This document shows positions 35,900-47,816 of a stretch of 64,000 nucleotides of DNA, piece by piece. Position 1 is the stretch's first letter, and each line of letters opens with the position of its first letter. This DNA is from Caenorhabditis elegans (lineage: Eukaryota > Nematoda > Chromadorea > Rhabditida > Rhabditidae): assembly GCF_000002985.6 (NCBI RefSeq), contig NC_003282.8, positions 12,028,001-12,092,000 on the forward strand. The letters run 5' to 3'. Made by a program: the position numbers and the translations under genes. The notes beneath the pieces are model-generated. The model was not told the origin of the DNA. It worked only from the letters and a program-made list of their open reading frames with translations, and made no database searches.

Positions 35900-36183
35900 T
35901 TATTCTCTTATGAAACTATTCTTTCCCGTCCTCCCAGACTTCCTTGTCCGATTCATTAAAGATTCCGGTTCCATAAGATCACTCTGAATTCTTTCTATTT
36001 TTAAAATACGAACTACATCATGTTTTTCATTATTAGTATCAGTTTCTACTTTAAATGTGTACTTCTTTTCGACCAAAAACTTTGTAATTATTTTTAAATT
36101 TCCAAAACTAATGTTAAATTGTAGTTGGTTCAGCTTAAGAAATGCATCGATTTCTTGAATTTTTGATCTAACACCATAAGTCG
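35900..36183 (-). pseudogene. Orphan terminal exon, 93 sense codons, no upstream exon found
   Basis: A TTTTTTTTCTCTAG acceptor at the right end is followed by 93 sense codons without a stop, then TAA at 35902-35900, which overlaps an AATAAA polyadenylation signal. The protein reads TYGVRSKIQEIDAFLKLNQL..., with later FLVEKKYTFKVETDTN and a basic C-terminus. Its T-containing, mixed composition makes so long a chance frame unlikely. The exon begins in phase (two bases CG before the first full codon) and so needs an upstream donor with one spare base, which I could not find. No family was recognised. It is probably a gene remnant, possibly the 3' end of an unannotated gene. Confidence 0.4.
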
Positions 36184-36424
36184 CTAGAGAAAAAAAATTT
36201 TACAGAGAAAAAAAATTAATTAGTCTTGGTTTTTGTTGCAGAAACGAAAATGCAGTCAGCGAAAAGCATTAATCATAAACAGTTTTTGAAAAAAAAAATT
36301 CTATAGCGATGTTACCCCAAAGAGTGAAAACTCGGTTTCTCCCTTGAAAAACTGATTTTTCTCCAAAAATCCACTTTGTAGAATTCACTTTTTAAAAAAT
36401 TATATAATTTTTTCCGCTGCCTTC

Positions 36425-36625
36425 CACCTAGGCCTGTAAAGACAACTTGCTTCTTGCCTACATACTTGCCAAGATAAACATTTTTTGTAGATTTAGATTT
36501 TATTTCTTACTGCTACCTACTAATAATAGAAATATATTTTTACGGCACCAGGACTCATGGAAAAATACAAGAAGGCATGAAGCAAGTGTGCCTGAAGGCG
36601 TGCCTACCTACTTAAAATATGTAAA
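36425..36625. repeat. TGCCTAC-rich dispersed repeat
   Basis: Forward and reverse copies of TGCCTAC/GTAGGCA and AAGGCATG-type words flank an AT-rich centre. Similar patches lie near 5755-5795, 12950-13115, 17985-18060, 37165-37225, 39130-39270, 39555-39600 and 44310-44400. Confidence 0.5.
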
Positions 36626-37494
36626 GCTTGTACTTAAATTCTAAATATGTCTCAATCCATCTATTTTTCGGTAAAAAGTTTTTAACAGAAAGCGATAAAA
36701 GAAAAAAAACACATACGCATTTCCAATTGGTTAACCCTCCCTTGTTAGACAAAAACAAAACAAAAAACCGCAAAATGAATAATGTAATGGAGCTCGAAAA
36801 CGTCACAACAAGCTCATAACATGGGTCAAACTTTTTTTTTGATTAAAAAATAATTTTGGTTGTTTTTTTTCTGGCGGGTTCTGTTATTTCTTTTGTTGTT
36901 CGATTTGGCAAATTTCTTGTCATATTTTTTTGTGTCTTAATCAGTGAAATGCACTAAAAACCTGCTCATCTTGTATTTTTTATTCTCATTTTTTATTGCT
37001 TTTTCATTCTGTTCTCTATTCATTTGGAAACAAATGACGGGGGCGATGACCTAACCTCATGTTTTAACCTTATTTGAGAATGCTTCCTTATTGTGAATTT
37101 GGCTCTTCTTGAGTGTGAAAAATCTGTGAATTTGAACATTTTACTTCTGCAGCTTTTACTGTGTCTGAACTGAATGCCTACAATTGTCGTTTGGCAGTAG
37201 GCACGAGTCAGGCATTTAAATGCCTACGAAAAAAGTTTAAATTTAACTGTTTCAGAATTACAGTTTAAGCTTAAAGACTCGCTTGAAAAACTAGAAGTTC
37301 TATTCCCAACTTGCTACGTAATATATTGTTGTCTCGAAAATTCTTTATGAACGGAGAGTCTGTCATAAATATGTTTACATGAATGCATTATGACCCGATA
37401 TCTAGTTAATTTCTGAAATCATAGTGGTTTTTTCTATGCATAGACGTGTTTTTTTAATTGCTGTGTTTTAACGTTTAGATGTCAGTTGTTAACA

Positions 37495-37708
37495 TACCGT
37501 ATTTACTCTACTAGTATTGCACCCCATTTTTCAACTTTGACAGCTGATATCTCAGTTACCTTTTGTCATATTTAATAATTGTCAACTAACAAAATATTTG
37601 TTAGTTCTTTTTCTATCATTTTGTAGTATTGATATCTATAAAATGAAGCGATATATAGCGTTTTAAAGTTAAGTAGTCGGGTGCAATACTAATAGAGGAA
37701 ATACGGTA
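37495..37708. mobile_element. MITE-like element, 214 bp, with near-perfect terminal inverted repeats
   Basis: The left end TACCGTATTTACTCTACTAG and the right end (other strand) TACCGTATTTCCTCTATTAG match over about 30 bases, continuing into TATTGCACCC. It is bounded by TA on both sides, as for Tc1/mariner-type insertion. No coding capacity. Confidence 0.75.
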
Positions 37709-37977
37709 TTTAAATTATGTATATACACTTGTCCTGGTAGAATCCTGGGTAACACAATCCAGCGTGGCTTTATAGAAGAGACTCAACAATTTTGGTCGAG
37801 TTCATTTTCTTACCACTCCTAAACTCAGAAATACCACAAAAGATAACTTTAAAAATTAGGAAAATTCCCACGCAGGCTGCTCATGATAAGTGTCGCTGAA
37901 TTTTGGATCAGATGATTTTTCTTTATTCAGTAAAAGCTTGCACACGTGTTTTAAATTGGACATTTTGATAGATAGTC

Positions 37978-38175
37978 TACCGTATTTTCGCTATTAGATT
38001 TGCACCCCATAGCTTATGTCTTGGTTCCCTTCAGTTTTACCCCAATGTTGTCAACTGACAAAAATATGTGAAAAGTATTTTTCTATGTTTTGATAGTGTT
38101 ATATTATTTGGCAAAACTTAAGATAACCGAAATGAAAGTTGTCAAAGTGGAGCAAGGGTGTGCAAATCTAAAACA
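37978..38175. mobile_element. Second MITE-like element of the same family, right end eroded
   Basis: It starts TACCGTATTTTCGCTATTAG, then ATTTGCACCCC, and ends with GTCAAAGTGGAGCAAGGGTG and GCAAATCTAAAACA. The final ACGGTA of the right inverted repeat is not present, so it is an older or truncated copy. Confidence 0.6.
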
Positions 38176-39129
38176 AGGCGTTCTCTAATTTTATTGCATA
38201 TTTTTGAAAAGTCACTAGATATAAAGTTTTCAGTTACAGATTTAAAACGGTACTTAACAATGTGAACCAAATTTCTCTATTGAATATTTTTTTAAACTCA
38301 AGACAGAATGTAAATTCGATTTATCAATTTAAGTCAAGTCAATTGCTGAAAAATACCAAATCAGGTGAAAATGTTCAAAAATCCTTTTAAAAAATCCTAA
38401 ACGAATAAAAAATTGACCCTTTCGAATTTTCAGCACTCTTTCCATTTGCAAACAAAAATAAATCCCGAAACGAAAAACGAATGTTGATTAGTCGCTTGCA
38501 GGCCAATTAGTGTTATGCGTCGGCGAATTTCAATGGCTCACACGGCCAACAATTTCAATTCATTCATCTTTTCACCCCGTTTTTACCCTTCTTTTTTTCC
38601 GATTCTTCTTCCATCTCCTTCTGCCTCGTTGCTTTTTATTTTGTCGCGTCATCCGGAGTGTGTCTGACCACGAAGGAATGCTCTGTTGAAAATAGGCATT
38701 TGTCGCCTGAAAAATTAGGAATTTAAAGAATAATTTAAATTTTTATTACTTTTTTGTTTTTCACCGGAACTCTTCCGTTCCCGTAAACAGATGCGAGTTG
38801 GCACTCACATTTACTTGTTTGAGTTAATAAGTCTCCAGGGTGTTCACTATTTCCGAGAAACTTTTTTTTGGGGGGAACTTTCATTATAAATAGTGGTAGA
38901 GTGTTAGATATCATAACAAATTAAGAACATCTAGAATAACTGCTTCGTTCAACTTTTTAATTTGTTTTTAATTTTATGTTTTTTGAAATTAAAATACACA
39001 TAGAACCGTAAAAATTGTAAAGTCGTAAAAAATATTTATATTTTTCTTTACTTCACAGAGTGCAAGTCTGATAGGGAAAAATTCGGAATTTAACTTGGTT
39101 ATCCAAAACTTCTTCTTGTTAAAAAAACT

Positions 39130-39270
39130 GCCTTTGTAGGTAAAACTTGTAGGTATAAAGAAGGTACATAGAAAAATCTTCAGGCCTTCGTGCCTGTCTA
39201 CCTGATAGGCCCTGGTAGGTCAGGAATTTTGCCTACCTAGGACTCATACGCTTTGGTAGACAATTTTTCA
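39130..39270. repeat. TGCCTAC-rich dispersed repeat
   Basis: Multiple GTAGGT and CTACCT words in both orientations (GTAGGTAAAACTTGTAGGTA, GTGCCTGTCTACCTGATAGG, TGCCTACCTAGG). The same word family occurs at seven other places in the window. Confidence 0.5.
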
Positions 39271-42200
39271 CAAAAATAGATTTTCTATTCCAAACCTGAT
39301 CAGACATCTTAAATGAGTGCAACCGACCGTGACTATAACTTCATTTTATTTATCTATATAAATTCATTGAGTTGTTCTGAAAGTTCTATTGACTCCGATT
39401 TTTTCGCGCGCCACTTTAGTCCGACACTCGCATTTGAAATTCTATTCAACGTCGCACGTTCTCACTTTTTTTGGAAACTAAACACAAATTATTTCTGAGT
39501 TTTATTGATAATCTTTGAACTAAAAATGCATAACAACGATTTTACAAATCTTTTTAAGCAGGCACAAAATGCCTTTCTACGTACCTACATATTAAAATAA
39601 AACATATTTTGAGAACTTTGAAAAAAATTTAGAGCTCGATTTTTTTCCAAAAAAAAAAGGATCTGGAAATCTAGATATTTTATATAAGTGGGTGCAAAAA
39701 ATGACCTCATCAAACGAAAAAGAAAGACTTCAATAGAGTTTGATATTTGACAACATGATTTAATCCTCTTTTTTTCATAAATTCCAATTTTTTGAAGAAT
39801 ACTTCAGGCCTAAATGAATAGAAGGATGTGCCAATCCTACATTTTAATCTCTAAAAGGAGTCAAACTAAATAGGCAAGGGGAAAAGTTTTCCCTGGAAGT
39901 TTTTTGTTTCTGTTTTCTGAAGTTTGGAGACACCAGACCCTTTCGTATATTTACACAGTTTTGAATAACAAAAAAGCAGACATTTTTTGAGTCGAGAAAC
40001 TAATCTAAGTGTTTACCTAGTAATATACAGCTTTTTGAATAATACTCAGATATTTCAACCAAAATATTTTCATATATTTCTGAAAAAAGTGCAGAAAGTT
40101 TAGTCTCGCATGACTTGCATGAAAACCCCAAATTTACTTACTGCTGGTATTTAGAAATTGATTTCATGACCCTACGAATTGAGAACGAGCGGGTGTGGGC
40201 TTGTGAAATTTTAAATTCTCGAAAAATTCGAGGCTAGGAACCTTTTATGTGTAAGTTTGTGTAAGTGGTCCCCCTGTCCCAGTGTCATATTCCGAGTGTC
40301 GTCTGGAATACTGGATTGGTATGCATACTGTGGAGATAATTTTGTAAGAGTTAGCTTGTTGTTGCGCAATAGGATGTGAGTTGTGAAAATTTGCTCGAGT
40401 ATGTGCAGTTTGAGTAACACACTTATGTATATGCCATTTGAGTATATTAAAAATTAAATATTCTGAATTGTAAGCTAAATCTGCATGGTTATTGAGATTT
40501 ATTGTAGACCAAATGAAGTAGAAAGCTTACTTTCTGATTCACAAATTTAAAAACTTGACTTTATTTCAATCTTGTGAACTCGTCCAGATTCTCTAGACTG
40601 ACATTCGCACGCGAAGTAACTTTTCAGATATCTTAGAGGCCAGATACTTTTCTCAAAACAATATACAGCTTTAACAGTGTTTTCCGAAAATTTAAGACTA
40701 TAATTTGGAACTTAGAAATCTTAACCGATAAAAGGATTGAATGATCTACAATGTCCATTTAGTAAATTAAATTTAGATGAAACATCAATTTCGAAGAAAG
40801 AATTACAATTTGCAAATGTAAAATTGCAAATAATTAGTTTGATCGAAAAAATTAGTATTCTGAAGTCATTGCCCTCTTCCAATTTTTCAATGAATTCATT
40901 TTTTATTCTGAAGAAGATTAACAACACTCACTACATTACTGGGCGGAGGAGTGAAAAACGTCTTCTCTTATTCCGTATGTTTTTCTTCCAAAACTTTTTG
41001 CGTGGGGAAAGATGAGCATTTTCTTGGAGAAGTAAACTTTGTATACTTCGTATACTTTTCATACTTTTACTCCAACATTCCTTCAAACATAATATTCAAG
41101 TGCAAATCATATATTTTGGTTGAACAATAATTAATCATTCAATAATAAAATCTAACTTATTTTTAAAAGTCAACTAGTATTTCTTTGGCTTCAAACTAAA
41201 AACATGTTTCACTTGAACTTGGGAGAGCCAGGTTTTAGAAAAAACACTATGAATTAAATATAAGCGTTTCAAAAACTCCTCACTTGGCAGCTAGCATTCC
41301 GGAAGTTGATTTTCAAAAAATATTTAAATATGAACGCATATTTTGCCAATTGGTTTCCAAAAAGTTTGTCAACTTTTCTGAAATTTTCAAAATGTCTAAC
41401 TGTTCAAAATTGACTATCCAAAATTTTTATTTTCGAAGTTCCAAAAATCAACAAAAATTTCTAAATTAACATAGAGCGGTTGAAACAGAAAACATATAAT
41501 TTATTTTAATTGAAAAATTACAATTTTAGATAATTTTTGGAAAATCCAAAACGGAAAAATTACCTAATTTCTAGATCCTGAATTTTTCATATAATTTGCT
41601 CTTAAAATTTCATTCCGCTTCTAGTACATCGACTTCTCCTCGTGACAATCAATTCCGTTTTGCAACCAAATTCTATAATTTATTTAGTCCGGAATTCCCT
41701 TTGTTCTAGTGTGTTTAAATCTCACAATTTTCAGGTCAAAAGTCGTTTTTATCACATTTATTTAATACTTAAATATACTCGCCTTATGAATCTTGAATTA
41801 GAATTGAGCCGTAAATCTATCAAAACGATTTGCATCCTATTCGAATAAACGCAATAATTTTCGTGATCTAACTACACAAATGTATGCACGTATTCGCTCG
41901 GCCCCGGAAATTGACTGCTGATTCGGGTCAGAAAAAATAATAAAATTTTTTTGCTGATTATTTTTCAAAAGCTTTCCAAAAGTTGATCCTCTGCACAATT
42001 GGAACTAATGCGGGGGTATTTCTAATAGTAAGTCCAGTTCAATTTTTCTAGTTGAAAAGTTAGTTTTCATATGTTTAGGAATAATCTGAAGAATATAGAT
42101 GTGCTTCATTATATAGAATATTTGATTAAAAATATTTAAATTTTTGAACATCACATGTACCAACACGGAAGTAGCTTAATGTTTACTATAAATAAGCTCT

Positions 42201-43557
42201 CTGATAATCATAATACATTTTCATTAAATATTTCATTTTTCATTACTTAATCACTTATGTTTATCTTCGCAATATTTTGGTGTGTGTCCTTAAGTGCAAA
42301 TTTGAAAAAATTAGGCAAAAAACTTATTTTCCTTGAAAAAATGTAACTAATATTAGAAGAAGTCTGGCAATAGTTCAGTTAAAGCTTTGAAAACAAGGAA
42401 AAAGTTGTAAGAATTGCGAAAATGACTTGACAGTAATTTTCGTTGAGTTTTGGCGAAAAACGTAAACAATTTCGAGAAGTTTAATTATTTTTGGAGCGTT
42501 CTAAAAATATTTTTCTAGAAGCAATTAACATTTGAAATTTTGAGTTTTGAAGGTTTATTGTAATCAGATAAAATTTTAGAGGGTACCTTGAAGCCAAGAT
42601 ACGGGCGGAACCCATTTTACGATTTCTCGATTTTCGGTCACTTCTTGACAAATTAATTTTGCTTCTATTAGTATTTGCCAATCTTCGAATGTATTTTGCA
42701 ATTTTATACATAGTGTTGTAACTATTAAAAATTTTCTGTAAAAGGCAGCATTATTTGAAACTAGGCACGCCCCTTTTCTGGCATCTTTTCGCTATTGTCT
42801 AAAATATATTCATACCGTTGCATTTTTCGTTTTAAAAAATTTACGGGCATCGTAGAAGTATCTTAAGTTTTTCGCTTGTTGATTTTTGAGGCGAGAACAT
42901 TCGAAATCTGGTTTTTTCACATTTTCCAGTTACTTTATTATTAATTCAAGCCGATCTTTCATAGCTTGAAAGAATGCAGGTTGATATTCTGCGTTCTCCA
43001 TTCCTATTTCTCTTTTCCTTGAACAAATTACAGCAGGAGAGACATGATCTCTAGTAAAACCATTCCAAAATTAATCATCATACTCCTTTCCGATTAGTTG
43101 GTTTTTGAGACGAGAACTTCCAAATCATAGTTTTAATGTCAATTTTTTTCGACCACCTTTTTCAAATTCAGGAAATTCGATTCATCATTGAGCTCACGTA
43201 CTTTTTTGGAGCATCATAGTGACTAGAAGAAGTTGACTCCTCCCATAACTGTTCTTTCTTACCCACTACTCCATTTTATTTGTTTATTTGCGTCAATTTG
43301 ATTAATTTCTGTTATTTCTCTTTTATCCTGAAAACTCAAATCAATCCGATTTATTCATTTTTCATTACGTTGTTATGTTTTCCGTCAGTCGCGGCATTTC
43401 CTTTATAATCGTCGATTTTTATCCAGTTTCGATGACCCAAACAATTTTTTCTTTTTTTTTAGTGAGACCGGTTTGGGTGCATTTTCGAGCAATTTTTTCA
43501 ATTTGATAGTAACTAGAAACTCCATAAAAAATTAGAATATTCTCTATTTCAGACACA

Positions 43558-46500
43558 ATGAACTATCAAGAGGAGGATGATTTAAATGCAACACTTATTC
43601 CGTATCCATATATTGCAATTCCACCTCCTACACAACAACCATCAAGTAAGTTGGCTCTATTTGAAAAATAGCATTAAATTGTTTACATGAACTGGATTCT
43701 AGAAAAACTTGGCAAAAGTTATCAAATTTTTAATCCAAAATTATCCAGAAAAAAAAACACTTTTGTTTGATAATCACATTTGTTAGTTGACAACTTTTAA
43801 GCGGTTCTTTATAATTTAGTATTAAAAGGTTTTAAAAGTTGTTTTTAAATTTTAAATCAGTCCAATTCATTTTCAAGCCATTCTTTATACCCATTACGTG
43901 GCTAGTCAGAACTCAATTTCACATTTTTCCTGAATTGAGTACATCTCAATTCAATTGCAAGGTCTATTGCATTGACCAACTGAATTCATTTTCGTAGAAT
44001 TCAGAGAAATCCTCAATCAACAGGATATTGTAGTAGTAGTAGATACAAATTTTGTCTACCTTAAAGTCATCATTTTCCAAAATATCTCAAGACAGGCACA
44101 CACATGGCTTTAGATCAAATTAGGAGGATTTGAAAACGGCTTTCCTTGAGTCAAAGCTAAAGATTCGAACGTCAGAATGGATCAGTGATATGTCCTAAGA
44201 GGGGTTAAGAGGAGTCATCACACGACGAGTATAAATAGATTTGTGAAAGATCATTGCGTTATGCAAAAAAACTTGGTGTAGTTAGAAAGTCCTAGACATG
44301 CCTTGTTCCTACACGCATTCCTATTGTCATTTTTAATTTATTTTTCCACAAATAAGTTAATCTCAAAATTGCAAGAAATAGGCGGTAGGCAGGCACATTC
44401 ACCTGAAAACATACCATAAAAGTCCGAGTTCTGACAATTTTGGCAAAATATCAAATATTTCTAAAACTCCCTTATTTCAATTTTCTGAAAATACAAAGTG
44501 ACAAGGGTTTCCATGTGAAATTCAAATATGTATCAGTGTTCTGACGTACATAGACGTTAGATAATCTGGTCGGATGTTGAGCTGATTCACATTTGACGGA
44601 ACTAAATACAAAATGATCGGTCCTTGAACGATCTAGTGACTTTTTCAAATTTGTTTTGATTTAGGTATGTATGTATATAGTTTTGGCAAGTGTAGAACAT
44701 TTCTGAAAATCGCTAATTAAAATTTTCAAAATTCTAACAATTAAAAAAGTTTGAGCATCTTATAGGAATGAAGAATAAGCTCGCTATATTTTCTATGTTT
44801 TATTTTATTTTTGAAAAAGGTTTTAGAAAAATTTTTGCAGGTTATATTCGTGTCCTTTTTAAAAAATCGTTTCAAAAGTATAGTATTTATTGTAAGATCA
44901 CCCATAGTATTTATTGTAAGATCATAACTTTCCATACACGACCACACATTCTTTAAAATCTGAATCCCAAAAATAAAATGTAACGTAGGATGACACAAGG
45001 TGATCCGAAGTAGACAATGTATCTAAAAAATTCAAGAACAACATGATCATACATATTCATAAATTTCAGACATGGAACTATTCTTATCACTTCTACACCT
45101 CCTCTGCCTTACTTCGATTCTTTGTGGAAATGTATCACAATTAGTACTACAATTATACACGAGAAGGTTACGAGATACTACTCATGTTCAGCAGTTTCTT
45201 GCTTTTTTCTTTTTAATTAATGCATTTGTATCACTTGGAACTCCATGGATGATTGTGGAGACATTAGTGAGACATTGGACATTTGGACAGAATGCTTGTA
45301 GAGTATATCAGGCAACTGCTCAACTTGGAAGAACTCTTCTTCCATACATTATTGTAGCTCTTTATGTTATTACGGTTAGTTGATAAAGGAGTAGATGGGG
45401 GTTTTAATAAACTTCATTTTTACAGGGAATGTCTATAAATCCATCGAGAAAATGTCGAATTCGACAGTCCTTTATGTCGATGATGTTTGTTATCATTTTT
45501 GCTCTTTTAGTGCTTTTCATTATAATTCCAGTTATTGGAAGCTCAACGGTAAGTCTTTTGGAATAGATTTTTAATTGTTTTTAAAGATGGGTTAAAAATT
45601 TTTCTATAATTCTAAAAGATCTAAATATCATAGTTAAACTTTTCAAAAAACTATTTAATTTTTTTACAGTCAAAGTGGTGAATACTCAGTTTCCACAAAA
45701 ATTTGCCAACTTACCAAAACTTTTGCTGAGAATTTAAAAAAAAACAAAAAATATTTCGAGTGATATTCGATTTTTTATTTTCAACTTAGAACATTAAAAT
45801 AATAAAAAATACACCAAAACAATAAAAAATAAACCAAAATTCGATTCAAAAAGGCCAAGAGCTCGAAAGAGCTGGACTTGATTTTACTGGCCAAGGGCTC
45901 AATTTTAGAAAAGAGTTAAGGTATCAGTGGTATATGTACTTGAAAAAATCATTTAAACAAATTTGGGGAAGTAGAATTTGTGGGTATTTTGCTTACGATT
46001 TAATTGACTAAATTACAGATCTAGCAAAACTTGATAAGTTTTCGAAATTTCGGCACATTATGAAATTTTTGAAATTTTTTTTGAGAAGTCTCATTATAAA
46101 ATTTGAACACTTTGGGGCAGTTTTAACTTAAGAAAAAAATACCCACAAAATGTATTCCCTCTATTAAAAAAATCCCAAATAGACCAAATTAGCTCAAAAA
46201 CTTTTCGATACAACATCCTTACTTGCCATCTTCAAATTTCCTTTTTCTTCCAGTTAGATCAACAAATCCATGGAAATCATTTACCTGGAGAACTATACAG
46301 TGTCATGTTCGAATCTTTTTTCTGTGTAATTCCATTTGCTGAAGAAGTCTACACGGACGGAGTTGCTCTGTTTGTTGAAGTTCTTGTTCCGATAGCTTTG
46401 TGCACTGTGTGCGCCCTCAAGCTGAAAATGATTACGAAGGAAATTTCGACAGTTATTTCAATTAATTCTGTGAATTATTATTTGGTAAATTTTGCTTTTT

Positions 46501-46914
46501 TTTTGTTGAAAATATAACCAGTGTTCTTTTTTCAGTTTTGGATATCTATTATTCATTTTTCTACAAGTTTCTGGTATTATTTTTCCGTCGAAACAAAGCA
46601 ATGGATTTTTGATTTTCTACCATCTCCAATGGATTATCGTGATATTATTTGTCTTCTTCCATACATTTCATCGTCTCTTACGTGGTATCCTGCATCGGAC
46701 TTAAGTGCCTTTTGGTCATTACATGAAGTGAGTTGGTTTCCTTCTTAAACTTTAAAAATATATATCATTTCAATTTTAGAATCATAGCGAAAGTCCTGAA
46801 TCATTTCCAAGTCGAAATTCTTCCCGCCACGTTCGTCTCGTTGTGCCTTCTTCAGCTAGTGCATATAGTAATTGTCATATGCCACTGAGCTCACAAAATA
46901 CCTGTGATGTCTGA
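43558..46914 (+). CDS. Rhodopsin-class orphan GPCR, 357 aa
   Basis: Six exons (43558-43645, 45070-45374, 45426-45548, 46254-46484, 46536-46727, 46780-46914) join in frame. The ATG at 43558 is eight bases after a TATTTCAG acceptor. The N-terminus is short and extracellular with an NAT glycosylation site, followed by seven hydrophobic segments. Class A signs: the HWTFGQNACRVYQ segment, with Trp in the first extracellular loop and the TM3 cysteine, and basic intracellular loops (YTRRLRD, SINPSRKCRIRQS). The usual DRY and NPxxY motifs are not obvious, so it is a divergent nematode receptor, perhaps for a peptide (inference). The C-tail is Ser-rich. Intron 1 is long (1.4 kb) and carries a TGCCTAC patch near 44310-44400 and a 24-bp tandem duplication. 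Confidence 0.8.
44880..44927 (+). repeat. 24-bp tandem duplication in GPCR intron 1
   Basis: TAGTATTTATTGTAAGATCA occurs twice in a row, each followed by a short, slightly different tail (CCCA and TAAC). Confidence 0.75.
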
Positions 46915-47816
46915 TTTGAATATATAAAGATTTTAATGTCATCAAAAATTGTTTTTTTTATTTGAAAGTGAATCACTGAGAAATTTGTTCAGACATCGAA
47001 TGCAAATCGTTTTTTCTACAGTGAGTAAAACAGGAGGTTGGCAAAAATTGAAAATACATCCATATTCTGATTGGAATTGAACGATACTTTTAAACCTGTG
47101 TACTTTTAATTTTGGAGTTCTTTGTCTAAATGTTGTTCATATTCTCGGCATTTGGCTAGCTTCTTGCCCAAGCTTGGCCCAAAAAATATCAACTTGGATC
47201 AGAAGTTGGCTAAAATTGGGCAAAAGTTGGGCAAGATTTTTCAGAGAAAGCCAAAGTTTAACCCAAGTTTTACCCAACTTTAGCCAAACTTCTACTCAAG
47301 TTTGAAACGAAACAAGAAAAGTTTGGGAAGAGTTAGGTAAAACTTGAGTTAAACTGTGGCTCTCTCTGAACAGTCTTGCCCAACTTTGCCCAAGTTTAGC
47401 CAACTTCTGATCCAAGTTGATATTTTTGGGCCAAATTTGGGCAAGAAGCTAGAGTCAAGTGCCAAGACATTTTGGAAATCAAGAAATGACTGTTTTTACT
47501 TCAGATTAAGAAAGAAATGTCTCACATCGCTCAAAACCTGAAAATCGTCCAATTGAAAAACCATTGAAAACAATATCGTGTACTATCTTTACTCCAAAAG
47601 TTTTTATGATAACTGATGCAGGTTTCCAGAGTTAATTGTCACCCATAACAGCGTTCCTACATTTGTCCAGCTTTTTAAAAAATAGTTTCACAAAATATGT
47701 TCGAAAAATAATACGTAAAACGTGTTTTATATACACGTCATTTATTTAATCACGGGAATCCAACCGAAACAAGTTGAAAATATATTATTTCAACTTTTGC
47801 TTATTCAAAATACACA
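46915..47816. other. Intergenic between GPCR and MATH-BTB genes
   Basis: It holds the GPCR 3' UTR, the 320-bp palindrome at 47146-47465 and the MATH-BTB promoter. No gene was found; the 61-codon frame at 47356-47541 lies mostly in the palindrome. Confidence 0.5.
47146..47465. repeat. Palindromic element built on TTGCCCAA words
   Basis: The left end CTCGGCATTTGGCTAGCTTC is mirrored by GAAGCTAGAGTCAAGTGCCA at the right. Arms contain TTGGGCAAG, TTGGCTAAA and AAGTTGGGC words and a shared 20-base ATCAACTTGGATCAGAAGTT block. The loop is near 47310-47350. Confidence 0.75.

Larger units (their letters stand above)
33641..43557. other. Gene-poor, repeat-bearing stretch of about 9.9 kb
   Basis: No complete gene was found. 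It holds two coding-like fragments on the minus strand (34293-34442 and 35900-36183), TGCCTAC-rich patches (36425-36625, 37165-37225, 39130-39270, 39555-39600) and two MITE-like elements (37495-37708 and 37978-38175). The GC-richer part near 38460-38680 could be regulatory. The remainder is AT-rich DNA that presumably includes control regions of the GPCR gene at 43558. Confidence 0.5.

Noticed and set aside
37247-37254. CTGTTTCA, the upstream motif of 21U-RNA genes
   Set aside because: One 8-base match on this scale is expected by chance, and no properly spaced second element was confirmed.
40737-41015. 92-codon plus frame that reads somewhat like protein
   Set aside because: The opposite strand is also open for 68 codons over the same bases and no splice sites or homologous motifs were seen, so coding strand and status cannot be decided.
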